From Zarea fungicola (lineage: Eukaryota; Ascomycota; Sordariomycetes; Hypocreales; Cordycipitaceae), in contig FWCC01000257.1 in NCBI GenBank assembly GCA_900169235.1, positions 1 through 64,000 on the forward strand: DNA of 64,000 nucleotides, read 5' to 3'. The notes below the pieces were generated by a model. The model was not told where the DNA came from. It was given only the letters and a program-made list of their open reading frames with translations, and did not search any database. A program made the position numbers and the translations under genes. Shown here piece after piece: positions 10,701 through 22,573 of the stretch (positions are counted from its first letter, which is position 1; the number at the start of each line of letters is the position of its first letter).

Positions 10701-12632
10701 TCGTCTTACGCGAATGAGTGACCCAAGAGTCAGACTCTATAAGACGTAAGGTAATTGAACTTGAACTGCTAAAAGTATAATACAGGCGATATCGAATAAA
10801 TGATATCTGCATTAGGCTTCTATTGATTCTGTATGCAGCACATCGATTGTGATGGAAACCGACTAGCTTCTTCCTCTCACGTGTCATTCACAGGATATAA
10901 TTTCTTTATAAACAGACGCCAATGTCATTACTTAATTTAAAACTCGATCTTGGCATATTAGTCGTGCATTGTGCAATCCAACTCGTTCATCTTATCACGA
11001 ATGTCCAACATTCACTGCGATAGTAGCGTCGCATGCTCTTCCAGATGTCTGACTGATTCTCATCTCTAGCTAGATAGATCTGTAAAAATACTGACGTCCA
11101 AGAGATAAATGCTTAAAACGTAATATGATTATGCGTAAATAGTACTGGGCAAGCAATTCTCGGGGAACGCTGCCCAAATATCAGGTCCAAACCGGCCACA
11201 GACAGATCAACTCTCGGGCTCTGCTAAACAACACTTTTCTCTCGAACCTTGCTTCTAGTCCCAACAGCGTCAAAGTCTGTGATATAAACCGAAAACTTAA
11301 CACAAAGATCATATCTAAATTATTAATTACCTTCGTTATACTCCCGTAGCGTTCAGTTTCCAGCCGTCCTAGAGATCGTTGCAACTAACGGTCCACACCT
11401 CGACGACTTTCGCTATGTATTTATTAAAAAAAAATAGAGACCAATTAATGTTCACCAAGCGAACGGGATCCTAGGGTATTTCGACTAAAGTTCTTACGTG
11501 TTCGCAAATGCTATGAAAGTTTGATGTGACGCTCCGTAGATGCCATAGTGATGGTGTCGGGGAAAACGTTCAAGATTTGCACAGCTATTTACATTCTACC
11601 ATAATCAATCAACCTTGTAATACAGGCAGTAGAGCTTTGAGCTCTCGAGTAAATGGCAATCGATATGGTTGAATGTTGCCGTGGTGTTTAATCTCGAAAC
11701 TCTAAACGTAGCGGATTGAGATCATTTACAACTAGCATTGGCACAAACAAGCTCCAAAACTCGACGAGGTCCTGAAAAATTTGAATTTGTGGCAATAACT
11801 CAATATAGATACATTTATTTCCTACTTTCCTACGTGGCGTCGAGGTTGGCAACCGTTTCTTCCGTGATGAGCTGCCGTAGGTGGTGGCATATATGCTGGG
11901 CAACTAGACAAAGTAACTGCCGGTGACGGTTTGAGTCATTAAGTGATATTGGACAACGTATTCAGGCCAACTATGATACTGGATATGCTGTCTGGGAACA
12001 CTGCAAGGCTTACTGAGGCATTTGGCGTGCCGAGTGGTCTTGGTCTGTTGGTTCGGCGTTTGTTTCACTGGTTCACATCACCAGTTTGGACTGTCCGATC
12101 TTGATTAACTTTGAAGACTACTAAATCGTTAAGTAAGGGGATATAAAAGGCTCATGTTTCTTTATAAATAGTGGAGAAAAACCCACACTGACAATGCAAT
12201 GATTGATTCAGGTAGTTGAACTGCTCTCAAACTTATCACCATGATTCAGGATTTACGCCCCATTTAAAGGTTTCGCTGTACCAGACGTAATCAAAAAAGT
12301 ATCATAACCACGCATTAGTATATCTAGGAACTTTTTAGGCCGCTCTGGCCTGTGACTTGTGAACCCTCCTTCGGTCCTGTCCGAGTTGATGGAATTCGAA
12401 AGGGCGTGCTACGACGAACGAGTATCTCTGCATTTCCGATTTAATAACTTTGAAGATTTAGGACGTCAACTGCCTTAAAATGCACAATGTAGGTTGCGAT
12501 ATTGGTGACCTATTTGCTCGTGTCACCAACTCCCGACACCACCACCAGTAACCCTTCCTCCAGCTTACGGCGACCAATGCGTCAACACCGCCTCTCAACC
12601 GGTTTGACAATCAATCAAGAAAACTTCGAAGC

Positions 12633-12905
12633 ATGGCATTCGCCCATGGAGATGAGTCCTGCTCAATAGTGGCATGCCGACTGCTTGGGGAGAGACTAGC
12701 ACACTTAGGTGACATCATCACGGCCGGGATGGCGCGGGAAGTTGTCGCTATTATGGCCATTATAGCTGCTTTGTGGAGTTTGATTCTAAGGGCATCTCTG
12801 GGACGAAGAAAAAGGGAAACCGAAGAAGCCCAGCACCCGGGCGTGTATAGACCGAAGATACGTATAGTTCACACGCATATCAGCCATTGGCCTTTACCAT
12901 ATTAA
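12633..12905 (+). CDS. Candidate small membrane protein, unrecognised
   Basis: An ATG frame of 90 codons is preceded by about 90 bases rich in C and T and then by purine-rich sequence ending in AAGC before the ATG, a leader style common in fungal genes. Residues of about 33-55 form one strongly hydrophobic segment (VVAIMAIIAALWSLIL) followed by a basic cluster (GRRKRE), as in a single-pass membrane protein with a cytosolic basic flank. There are two cysteines near the start. No family is recognised and the frame is short enough to be chance. The surrounding 8 kb has no other gene. Confidence 0.22.
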   Translation: MAFAHGDESCSIVACRLLGERLAHLGDIITAGMAREVVAIMAIIAALWSLILRASLGRRKRETEEAQHPGVYRPKIRIVHTHISHWPLPY

Positions 12906-14989
12906 GTCTTAATGTACACTAGATTAATGCTAAAGGCCTTGTAATTTAATCCAAAAAATGATAAACGATTTTAGTCCAGTCAATTCTGGCCGCACTTGCA
13001 TCTGCCTGCGTGATTTATATGGACGGATGTCATGTGAGATTCCTTCAGTATGCCCTTGCGTTAGGCATAAATTTTTACCCCGTACCATTTAATGTCCTTA
13101 AAATATTTTCTCTTTTTAATTTAAGTTCATGAAATTCAAGAGTTGTGTCATCCAAGGAGCGGGAATGCCAGCAAAGGGTCCTACACATCATGAAGCGCTC
13201 AGTTGCGCTTTACATAGAGCCTTGATGACTTGTTACAAGCACCGGTTCAGTCGCTGCCTTGGGATTACTTATGTTACACAGTGCGATTAGAGATGGCGCA
13301 TACTGATGAGGTGGCGCAAAATCTAGGGTCATAAAGTGATTAGAGACATCATTGTACAACGTTGTTTTGTGACAGTTGATGCTCAAAAAAAAAAGAAGAA
13401 ACAGGGCTGAGGTTCACGTTTATGAGGACTTGTTGAAGTAGCCTACTACTAGGCAGGCATTCTGAGAAATGATAGACTCGGGATAGTGCGACGGGCATCA
13501 CACTAGCTAATTTAGTGACTAGCGTGTACCTCTTTTTTGTGCAGGCCGGGAGCTAATAAGGTCTAGGCAGCTTTATCAGGGAAACGGCTCGAAAACGAAA
13601 TTCAACTCTTTTCAATCAGGAATAAGGAGGGAAAGGAAGGGAGTATGATGCTATTAAAAGGAAGAGGCGCAGAACTCTTTTGCGGAATATTGGTGTATGC
13701 CGCATTGCCATTGCGAGGTAGTGACGCGAAGGACCAGGTATATATCAGTATCAGGACGTCGGTTTTTCGATGACGTAACTAGTTTTTTTTTTTTTTTTTT
13801 TTCGCACTCAAGCACAGGCACCAGCAAAATGTCGAGCGGTTCAATTCTACAAAGCACTGCGAATTGTTAGGTGGTGGGAAGCAGAAACCATATTCGTCCC
13901 GGACGATGGAATGAGTCAGATGCCTGTGGGCGAGGCGAAATCGAACGCAACGCGGCACCAACAGTTGAGAGAGTCGCCAAAAAAACGAAAGACGTGAGGC
14001 TATGATGACATTTTGTATCATATGATCCATGTTTGAGAGGCGGCCCAAGCCCAGGAAGTGATTTAGCTGCGCTGGTGCGCCATACTGGTTGACACGTAAT
14101 GCGATGCGGAGAGAAGATGGTTGGTTACCCGAAAGAAGTCCCCAAAAAACACATAATATTTTTCAAAAATGCGGGATTTCCGCGAGCTATGGTATTCTCC
14201 AGCGATGATCCGACAACAAGAACGAAAATGCAAGCCGTGCAGTGCTGGTTGCGGTTCCGGCCACGAATGCCCTCTTTTGATCTTTGGGTGTCGAGGTGTG
14301 CTTGGGGGCAGAAAGGGGGCGTTGGGTGGCGCTGAGAGTTAGTGGTGCAACTGTCGCAGCGCCATGAATCCGAGGGCGTGGAATTGCAGGGAGGCTTCAG
14401 GTGCACTACGTCATAGGCGTCCACTGCATGGCTTACTTGCCCTCCATCCTGGCTGGCTATAGGTGATGAACTTGTGCTGTAATCCCGTTAAGACCAGCAC
14501 TGGCATGGTAAGACCCCACCCGGGGGCGGCGGTTATTCAGGTGGCTTGCAGGGAAGAGGAGCAACCGCCAAATGTTAGTAGGGCATACCAAGGATTGCTG
14601 TCAGTTTGCGCTGACGAGAGAGATGGTGATGGTCCGAGTAGAAAGTACAGTAGGTAGGAAAGGGAGATTTGGAGGCACGTAGCTTTTATTTTCATATCAG
14701 CATAGCTACATCACTTATGCAGGAGAGGGTCACTTTGTCCTTAGATGTCCGTTGATGCAGAGGTAAATTGTCAACCCTCCAACAGCTGCCCTCTTTTTCT
14801 TCCACCTCTCTCCGGGCGCTCCCCCCTCCACATGGCAAACGTTAGACCCCTGTAGAAGTCAGAGGTAGTTCGCCTCTCAAGAGTACAATGTGGTGAGATC
14901 AGTGAGTGAACGGCAAAACAGACAGGAGAAGAGAAAAAAAACCTCGACAACTCCACCTCCACTTTGTTAGCGCACAACCTTTAGTTACC

Positions 14990-15839
14990 TTGCCTGCTTA
15001 TGGACACCTACAACTAGCCACCTGTTGATGCTCTCCGAACGTCTTGTCGTCCTGCCTTCTAAGCCTCTGCCCAAGAAGCTGCACCCGCAACGCGCAAATA
15101 CCACAACCATCTGTTGCTTGCTAGTTATCGGTTGACTGTTTTACTGTTTCAGCCTTTTCCACTCCAATCCCACTCATCGACACCGTCATCGCACCTTGTT
15201 ACTGGACGTTTCACCTTGCGACTTAACGGTTATTCAAGGTTAGTTACTCAGTGCGACGCCTCTCACGGTAGGCGGCGCATCTTGCAGCTCCACCTTAACC
15301 ACCACCACCCACCACCCACCTCCATTTCTCAAACGACGCAACCCGATTCTGTCAACGCCTTCTCTCGCCTGTGCGCCTCATATCATTTTCCCTGCTTCCA
15401 CGTTTCACTCTCCCTCCATCCGCGGACGCTCCCGAAAAGTCTGGCACTTGAATTGGGGCTCACCCAGAAAAACTCTCATTCGAACTATATTCCACTACGC
15501 CGAACCATTGCTGGCGGCTGCCACTGGTGCTGCTTGGGAACTGTCGCACTAATAACTCCCTCGTCTTAGACCGCTAGTGACCTTCGCCGACGACGATTCC
15601 TTCTCCTGCCGGGGGTGTTTGTTTTGAGAGGTAATTGTTTCTCTTGACTGCTGGATCTTAACCAAGGTTTTGTCTATCGACACCGATAACGCAGGCCGCC
15701 CTCCGACTATCGAGGGCCAGGTTACCAGACCGAACGCGTTGCCATAACCGGCGCCACGACTACCGACCAACACTCGTTGACCTCGTCCCTCTTAGCAGGC
15801 CACTTTTCAGCTGCCTTCAGCCTGTCGAGACATGGACAA
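14990..15839 (+). promoter_or_regulatory. Pyrimidine-rich leader/promoter of the histidine kinase gene
   Basis: From about 15010 to 15560 the plus strand is rich in C and T, with many CCACC and TCC blocks; such CT-rich tracts often lie around transcription starts in filamentous fungi. Short ATG frames lie in it, for example one of 36 codons at 15028-15138, so upstream-frame control is possible if the transcript starts that far up. No transcription start can be read from sequence alone. Confidence 0.35.
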
Positions 15840-18800
15840 ATGAGCATTGATGGTACCCCGAGTGCCCCTGCTCATGACCCCGACGCCATGATGCCTTCCC
15901 GCCGGTCCAGCTATCCTCTCTCTGCCGCCACCGAGGCCGCTGCCCGCGCAATGGCCGTCAACGCCCACGACGACACCAGTACTCCTGCTGCCGCTGCCAC
16001 TACCGCTCCACACAGCAATCACAGCAGTGCTATTTCTGACTCGGATGGGGCCTTCGACGGAGACATTGCCCTCGAGACCTCACAACTGGCTGCTTCCATC
16101 TCCCCGCCACAACTACAACTCAATGAATACCGAGAAAGGTTGGCCCGCGACCTTGAGCGACGAGAACTTCAGGCTAGAGGCCTGCTACCCACCGTGTCAG
16201 TTGCCGACAAGATACGCGTCGCACCCATTCTAGAAGAAACCGGCATTTCACCGCCTTGGGTCACCTCCAACATCAACACATCTTCTACAGAGTCTGGCAA
16301 CACTGTCCGAGGCGGAATGACGCCGGCTATCCTCGCTCGGACGCCTTCATATCCTTTCCCCAGAATGGCTACAACCCCCAGTGCCTTTGGTCCACCGTCT
16401 GCAGGCCACCCGTTCGCCAACCTAGCCAATTCTTCCCCTCGAATGAGCACGTCTTTACCACAAGAGCCAAGAGGCATGTTAGAACGCGTCATCTCTGACT
16501 GTTCAACTCCTGCCTCTCCATTTTCTTTTAACCCAGGTAGTACACCCATGGCTGAGAACGGTACTGGGTTTGCAACACCCGATCTATATAACCTCTCACT
16601 ACTACTTTCCTCAGAGCCGGGGCTAGAGGCATGGTGGAATACGGTTGTTCAAATTATGAGAGACGTCTTCCAGGCTGAACGCATTACTCTTTCTGTGCCT
16701 GCTGATGCAGCAGATCTTGAAAATGTCCCTTGGGGCCAAAAAGCAACTTATAACGAACGCCAGGAAGACAAGCTGAGCGTAGGCTACATCGCAAAGGCAA
16801 GCAGTGCCGCCCACAGCAGCAATGCCGACGCAACAGATAATCTTCCATCTCTCGGCGATATAACCTCGCCATCGGAAATACCCTCAAGACCGGAACTTGC
16901 AACTCGCCATTCCTTTACGAGCTATGAGGATGAAAAGGACTCAACACCGACTAAGCCCCGACGACCAAACCACCTGTCACGCAGCAAAACGTCGGCGCCA
17001 CAATCCTCGAGGGAATTGCGCTCTGGTACTCGACTCGACAAGTCCAAGCTTGAACAGCACGATGCTGCAGCTGAAGACGAACCAACTATTCCGAGTTGGG
17101 AGATACCTTTCCTGGCTCGCTATGAAGGCCAAGGCAGGGTCCATTCTGTTTTACAAGCCCTGGATTTTGAAGCTGATCCACTAATTGATCATTCTGGTGT
17201 TGTTCGAGTCTTGCAACGAGGTGGCCCAGTTACCTTGACCAGATCATACCCATATCTTCCACCCGATGATACCCAAACTGGCGCTTCCAATATAGCCGCC
17301 ACTGACTCTCTTAAAAAGGCCAATAGCCAATCTTCCGAATCCCTCACCAAACTTTCATCCATCCTACCAACAACTACTATAGGGAAAACCCCCGCCAAGA
17401 GCAGACAATCTGGCCTAGATGACAGTATTCGCGAAGAAGATGCCAAAACCGCGACCCCTACGCCAAGATTTGAAGAGTACGAGCAGATTGCGGCATCTCC
17501 ATGGGCACAGTCTCCTGCCCCTTCACCTGCAGTACGCTCAGACTCTGCCGAGAATCCCTTCTTCGCCGATGCGAAGGTGGACGAGGGTTCGTTTGACCCC
17601 GCTACTGGCTCAGCAGATTACAACGAAATGCCGCCTCCGGAAGCCATTGGCCTCGATAATTCTTGGACCGTCATTCACATTCCGCTTACACACGTACTTC
17701 AATCAAGGCGGACACGCCCGTTCAAGCTCGATACCACAAATATGGAACAGCGGCTACATGGCCAAAAGCCCGACAGTCCCCCAACAAACCCCAGCGACAG
17801 CCGTGGCGCAGATAATTTCAAGAAAAACAAGACAGCCCCCATCGCCATTTTATCCATCCTCAGCACTGTTACGCCATACCCATCCACTCTCCGCCGCTCT
17901 TTGGAGCATCTATCACCACACATGGCAACATCATTCTCCTTGGCTCGGCACTACACAAACCTAGAGACAGAGTTGGCTGGGATCCAGAGACGCCGCCCAC
18001 CAACAGCGGGCTTTGGGGCAGTTGCCCCGTATGGTCGATCGTATGAGAGTACGGCTGCGCTGGCCGCGGCTGATATTATGCAACTGCGATCATCTGCTGG
18101 AAGCATGACAAGTCCAAGCGACTACTCTGCGCTTTCCAAAAGCGCCGCCGGCTCTCCACTGGGGACGCCGAATTGGAAACGCCAGCCAATTCCCAGTCCA
18201 GCGACTCTTTCACAGGGAGGGGATAGCTACTTTAACAGCAAGTCGACCCTCTCAGGGCGGCATGAGGCTCTTACTGCTGGGAAATCAAAGTCTAATTCAG
18301 TGGAGATGTCACCAGGTGAAAGGAGAGCATCCCGATTTAACAACAATGGGGGGATCCTCGATAACTCAGAGCAATTTGATCCTTTACTAGATAGCCACGA
18401 AGGAGGCTCGACAATACCGCCCAGAAAGCAGCGCTCGGCGAGCATCAGCGGCCCAGTATTTGAGATCGGTGACACGTCCATCTCTTCTAGCTTGGAGGAA
18501 AAGCTGGAGACCGAAATGCAATCTTCGCAGCACCAACATCCGCATACAATGCTCCATAGCTATGGTGCCGACTTTGCTTCTACCTTCCAATCTCTTCCTC
18601 CGAGCTCAAGCCTGATAAGCAGGCCACCGCCAACGCCGCTCATTTCTGGTCCCTCCCGCAGTGTATCCGTTATTTCCTCGATGGTTGGCGAAATGCCCAT
18701 GCCACCGCCCTCGGATAGACTAAAGAGTCTTATCTTGGATTCTCTGCCTGCACATGTCTTTGTGGCGCTACCCCAAACTGGTGAGATTGTCTGGGTAAAC

Positions 18801-21741
18801 AGCCGCTATCTGTCCTATCGCGGACAAACAGTGAACGACTTGGCCGCCGATCCATGGAAGAGCCTTCATTCTGACGACCGGGACGAATATCTTAAGGATT
18901 GGGGCCATTCGCTTCGAACTGGAGATCAGTTTTCACGGACAGTACGCATCAGGCGCTTTGACGGTGCCTATCGCTGGTTTTACGCCAGAGCAGTCGCATC
19001 CAAGGACAAGAGGGGCGTTATTATGCAATTCCTTGGTTCGTATATGGATATTCACGATCAGCACATTGCAGAGCTTAAAGCTGCACGCCAGGAGGAGATT
19101 GAGGCTTCGGAAGCTAAACACAGACTGCTGGCAAATCTCATCCCTCAAATCATCTTTACCGCCACTGAAGATGACGGCGTCACTTTTGCAAACGAGCAGT
19201 GGCTCTCATATACCGGTCAGAGTTTCGAGGATGCTTTGGGACTGGGTTTCATGGACTTTGTACATCCTGATGATCTGGCAAAATGTCGTATTCCAATCAC
19301 CAGGTCTACTCCTGAACCAAGTTCTGGCAACGTGCAGAAAGGTGCACGAAAACCAAGTGATTCTGCAGCTAGAGCAGTGCGCTTCGGTCATAGAAGCTCA
19401 GTCACGAGCTCAACGTACGAGATGCCAACGGCTGACTTGGCCGAGCTTGCAAAAAAAGGTATTGTCAGGATCAGTACCGATACCAATGGCAGGGTCTCGT
19501 ACACTACGGAAGTGCGTCTTCGGTCCAGGCACAGCGAGTACCGCTGGCATCTCATAAGATGTGTTGAGATTGACACAATTGACTTTGGCCGCGGTGCCAG
19601 CTCTTACTTTGGATCGGCGACAGACATTAACGATCATAAACTCCTCGAAGCGAAGCTAAAAGAGGCCATGGAATCCAAGGGCAGGTTTCTTAGTAACATG
19701 TCCCACGAAATCCGCACGCCGCTCATCGGTATATCTGGAATGGTAAGCTTTCTACAAGATACTGTACTGGATGAAGAGCAGCGCGACTACACAACTACCA
19801 TACAGACCAGCGCCAATAGTCTTATCATGATTATTAACGACATCCTTGATCTGTCCAAGGCTGATGCCGGCATGATGAAACTGAACTTTGAATGGTTCCG
19901 GGCTCGGTCGATCATGGAGGACGTCAATGAGCTTGTGTCTACCATGGCCATTAGTAAGGGCCTGGAGTTGAACTACCTCGTCGAAGCTGATGTTCCTCTA
20001 TGGGTCAAGGGTGACAAAATTCGAATTCGACAAGTTCTACTCAATGTTGTAGGAAACGCTATCAAGTTTACCGAGACTGGTGAAGTCTTTAGTCGATGTA
20101 AGATCCATGCAGAGCCGAGTGGGAACACCGGCGAAAACGAGATTATGCTTGAGTTCTCCATTACCGACACAGGTCGAGGCTTTTCTAAAAAGGAAGCCGA
20201 ACTCATTTTCAAGCCCTTTAGCCAGATTGACGGCAGCAGTACGCGACAACATGGCGGCAGTGGACTTGGACTCGTTATTTCCCGCCAGCTTGTCGAGCTG
20301 CATGGAGGCAGGCTGGAAGGCTCAGCTGTTCTTGGCAAAGGCTCTACTTTCACCTTTACTGCTCGGTTTGGTCTGCCTACTCCAGATGATCAACCCAACC
20401 TGCCACAAAGCCCAGGCTCGACGGTTTCGGGGTTTTCACGCCAAGAATCACTGTCTGATGGTGGATTTAGAGGTTCACCTCAATTCTCCGCAACTTTGAA
20501 ACGCCAAAGTAGCAGCGAGGATCCTAGTCCCGGGGAGGCTGTACCTGCCTCTGTCCTAGCTCGAGCTAGTAGTCCTCAGGCGGCCACCGCAACCAAACCT
20601 GCTACCACGGCGGCGGTATCTGGCCCACTTATTGGAGTAAATCCTGGTCTCGCTCGATTTAGTGAGGCTGCCAAAGCTAGTGGGCACGATCTCAGCCAGA
20701 TGAAGTTGGAAATTCCGTCCGGCCGCGACTCTCCTGGCAGGACAGCCACTCCAGACCAGTCTGGCAGGCCGCGATCAATCGGCATAGCGCTGCCTCCTGT
20801 CTATTCGATTTTGATCATTTGCCCCCAACACCACAGCAGAGAAGCAACAGTGCAACACATTGAAATGACGCTACCCAAGGACGTACTGCATGAGATTATA
20901 GCCATCGCCACGATTGAGGAAGCCCATGATCTAATTGGCGGTGATGACCCGGTTACGTTTAGCCACATCGTCATCAACTTGGGATCAGCCGAAGCTATTC
21001 TTGCATTTCTACAAGAGGTCACGACTTTTCAAAAGGTGGAAAAGACGGTCATTGTGATCTTGTCAGATTCGGTGCAGCGGACAGCTGTGATGAAGGCTGC
21101 GGGAGGCACCAAGGCGGAGCAGACTCTATCCAGCAACTCGGTGACGTTTATCTACAAACCAGTGAAACCCTCGCGTTTTGCCGTCATCTTTGACCCAGAC
21201 AAAAGGCGAGACTTAAGTACCGATTGGAACAGATCCAATGCCCAGCAGCTCGTGGAACGGCAAAAGGCTAGCTATAACGAAATGTCTATTCGCATGGGAC
21301 ACAAAGGCTACAAGGTACTCGTGGTCGAGGACAACAAGATTAACCAAAAGGTGTTGACCAAATACCTGGAGAAGATTGGTGTCGAGGTGGAAATTGCCGA
21401 AGACGGAATCGAGTGTACAGAGTTCCTCTTTAGCAAGCCCCACAATTACTACTCACTGATTCTGGTAGGTCTTTGTACACTCTCTACTTACTTGACTTCA
21501 ATGCTGATAAGAAAAACAGTGTGACATTCAAATGCCACACAAGGACGGCTACCAGACGTGCCGCGACATCCGCCAGTGGGAAGACCAAAATGGCTTCGAC
21601 CGGCTGCCAGTTATTGCTCTGTCCGCGAATGTCATGTCTGTTGTGTTTGACAAGTGCAAGGCAGCCGGTTTCAGTGACTACGTGACAAAACCGGTTGACT
21701 TTATCAGCCTTAGCAAGGCAATGGTGAAGCACTTCTCTTGA
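15840..21741 (+). CDS. Hybrid histidine kinase (GAF-like, PAS-PAS, HisKA, HATPase, receiver)
   Basis: The first ATG in the frame is at 15840; an upstream TTG-initiated extension is unlikely to be used. Exon 1 (15840-21464) and exon 2 (21520-21741), separated by a 55-nt GTAGGT...CAG intron, encode 1948 residues. In order: a Ser/Pro/Ala-rich N-terminus; a GAF-like region broken by long inserts (about 250-710); two PAS/PAC repeats (about 960-1085 and 1085-1270); the phosphoacceptor box SNMSHEIRTPL with His1289; the ATP-binding N box (GNAIKFTETG, about 1400), DTGRGF and GGSGLGL boxes; a receiver-like but degenerate segment (about 1650-1775); and a true receiver from about 1823 with VVEDN, the acceptor CDIQMP at Asp1877 and YVTKP. 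It should pass phosphate through a Ypd1-type carrier to Ssk1/Skn7-type regulators. PAS-PAS architecture recalls fission yeast Mak1/Phk3, but I am unsure of the exact class. The input signal is unknown. Confidence 0.93.
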
Positions 21742-22573
21742 CCGGGAACCTGGGAAACTTGTATCTCACGAAGGGAAAGAAAGGAAATCCCCTCTCTTGT
21801 AGAATAACCCTTCGTTTTCATCGGGTATGATGGGTTAGGCGTATGTGTACATATATACGGGGGACGAAAAGCAAAAGAAAAAAGGCAGAGTATGGATAGA
21901 AAGGCAATAGGGGATACTTGGAGTTTTTTTTTTTGGCTGATCTTTGATCTTTGATATCCTGTTTTTTACTTCCTACTGTTCACTACTGTTCATGAAATGT
22001 TCTTTCTGTTTTTTACAGGAAAGGGGGAAACATGCTAATTCTAACACGGAATACCTGTGTTTTTTTATTTGTTTTACGCTCTTTTCATCTTTGTAACTAT
22101 TCTGCTAGCTGCATGGCCTTTGCGAGGGGATGAATGAAAGGAAGAAAAGTGCATACAGACATTTGCCCAGTATCCCTGCTTGTGTGACATTAATGAAATG
22201 GTCGAAACGTACTTTTAACGGCTTGGATTCTTTTTTTGAGAGGGAGAGAGAGAGGGAGAGAGAAGAGGGAAAGAGAAGAGGGGAGAGAGCGTAGACGCCT
22301 ATCTGCAGTTGCTTGTCAGTCCGTCCCTTCTGCTCATCACTTCAAATATTATCAAAAGGGGTGGCCATATTGGCGACACTGTCTCAAATAAAATTCTTGC
22401 CATCTTCAGGTTTTACTTGGCAAATTGGTTTGTTTCTTTCCTTGTGGGTTCACTCTTGATATTCAGAGTATAATAGAAAACTGCATCGGGGATATCATTG
22501 ATGTAAGAAATGTAGAAAGAAGAAAAAGGGTTGTCTAATACAGGTGGTATTGCAGGGGGGAAAGTTTTCCTGT
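21742..22573. other. Convergent 3' region
   Basis: This lies between the convergently transcribed histidine kinase and Det1-like genes. It contains T-rich runs, likely part of the kinase 3' untranslated region, and a purine tract at 22238-22289. No coding signal is seen. Confidence 0.5.
22238..22289. repeat. GA-rich purine tract
   Basis: About 50 bases consist almost entirely of G and A in GAGAGGGAGA-type units, in the 3' region between two convergent genes. It is an imperfect microsatellite, with no sign of a larger element. Confidence 0.8.

Larger units (their letters stand above)
7757..15839. other. 8 kb gene-poor interval
   Basis: No conserved protein is recognisable on either strand. 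The part near 7757-8300 is the likely promoter of the sulfatase-domain gene. From 8500 to 12500 the DNA is moderately AT-rich with short frames only, possibly older decayed sequence. A T20 run sits at 13783-13802. One small ATG frame with a hydrophobic helix (12633-12905) is listed separately. The last 800 bases are pyrimidine-rich and form the leader of the histidine kinase gene. Confidence 0.5.

Noticed and set aside
15777..15839. N-terminal extension of the histidine kinase from a TTG codon
   Set aside because: The first ATG in frame is at 15840; non-ATG starts are rare in fungi and the extra residues are not conserved-looking.
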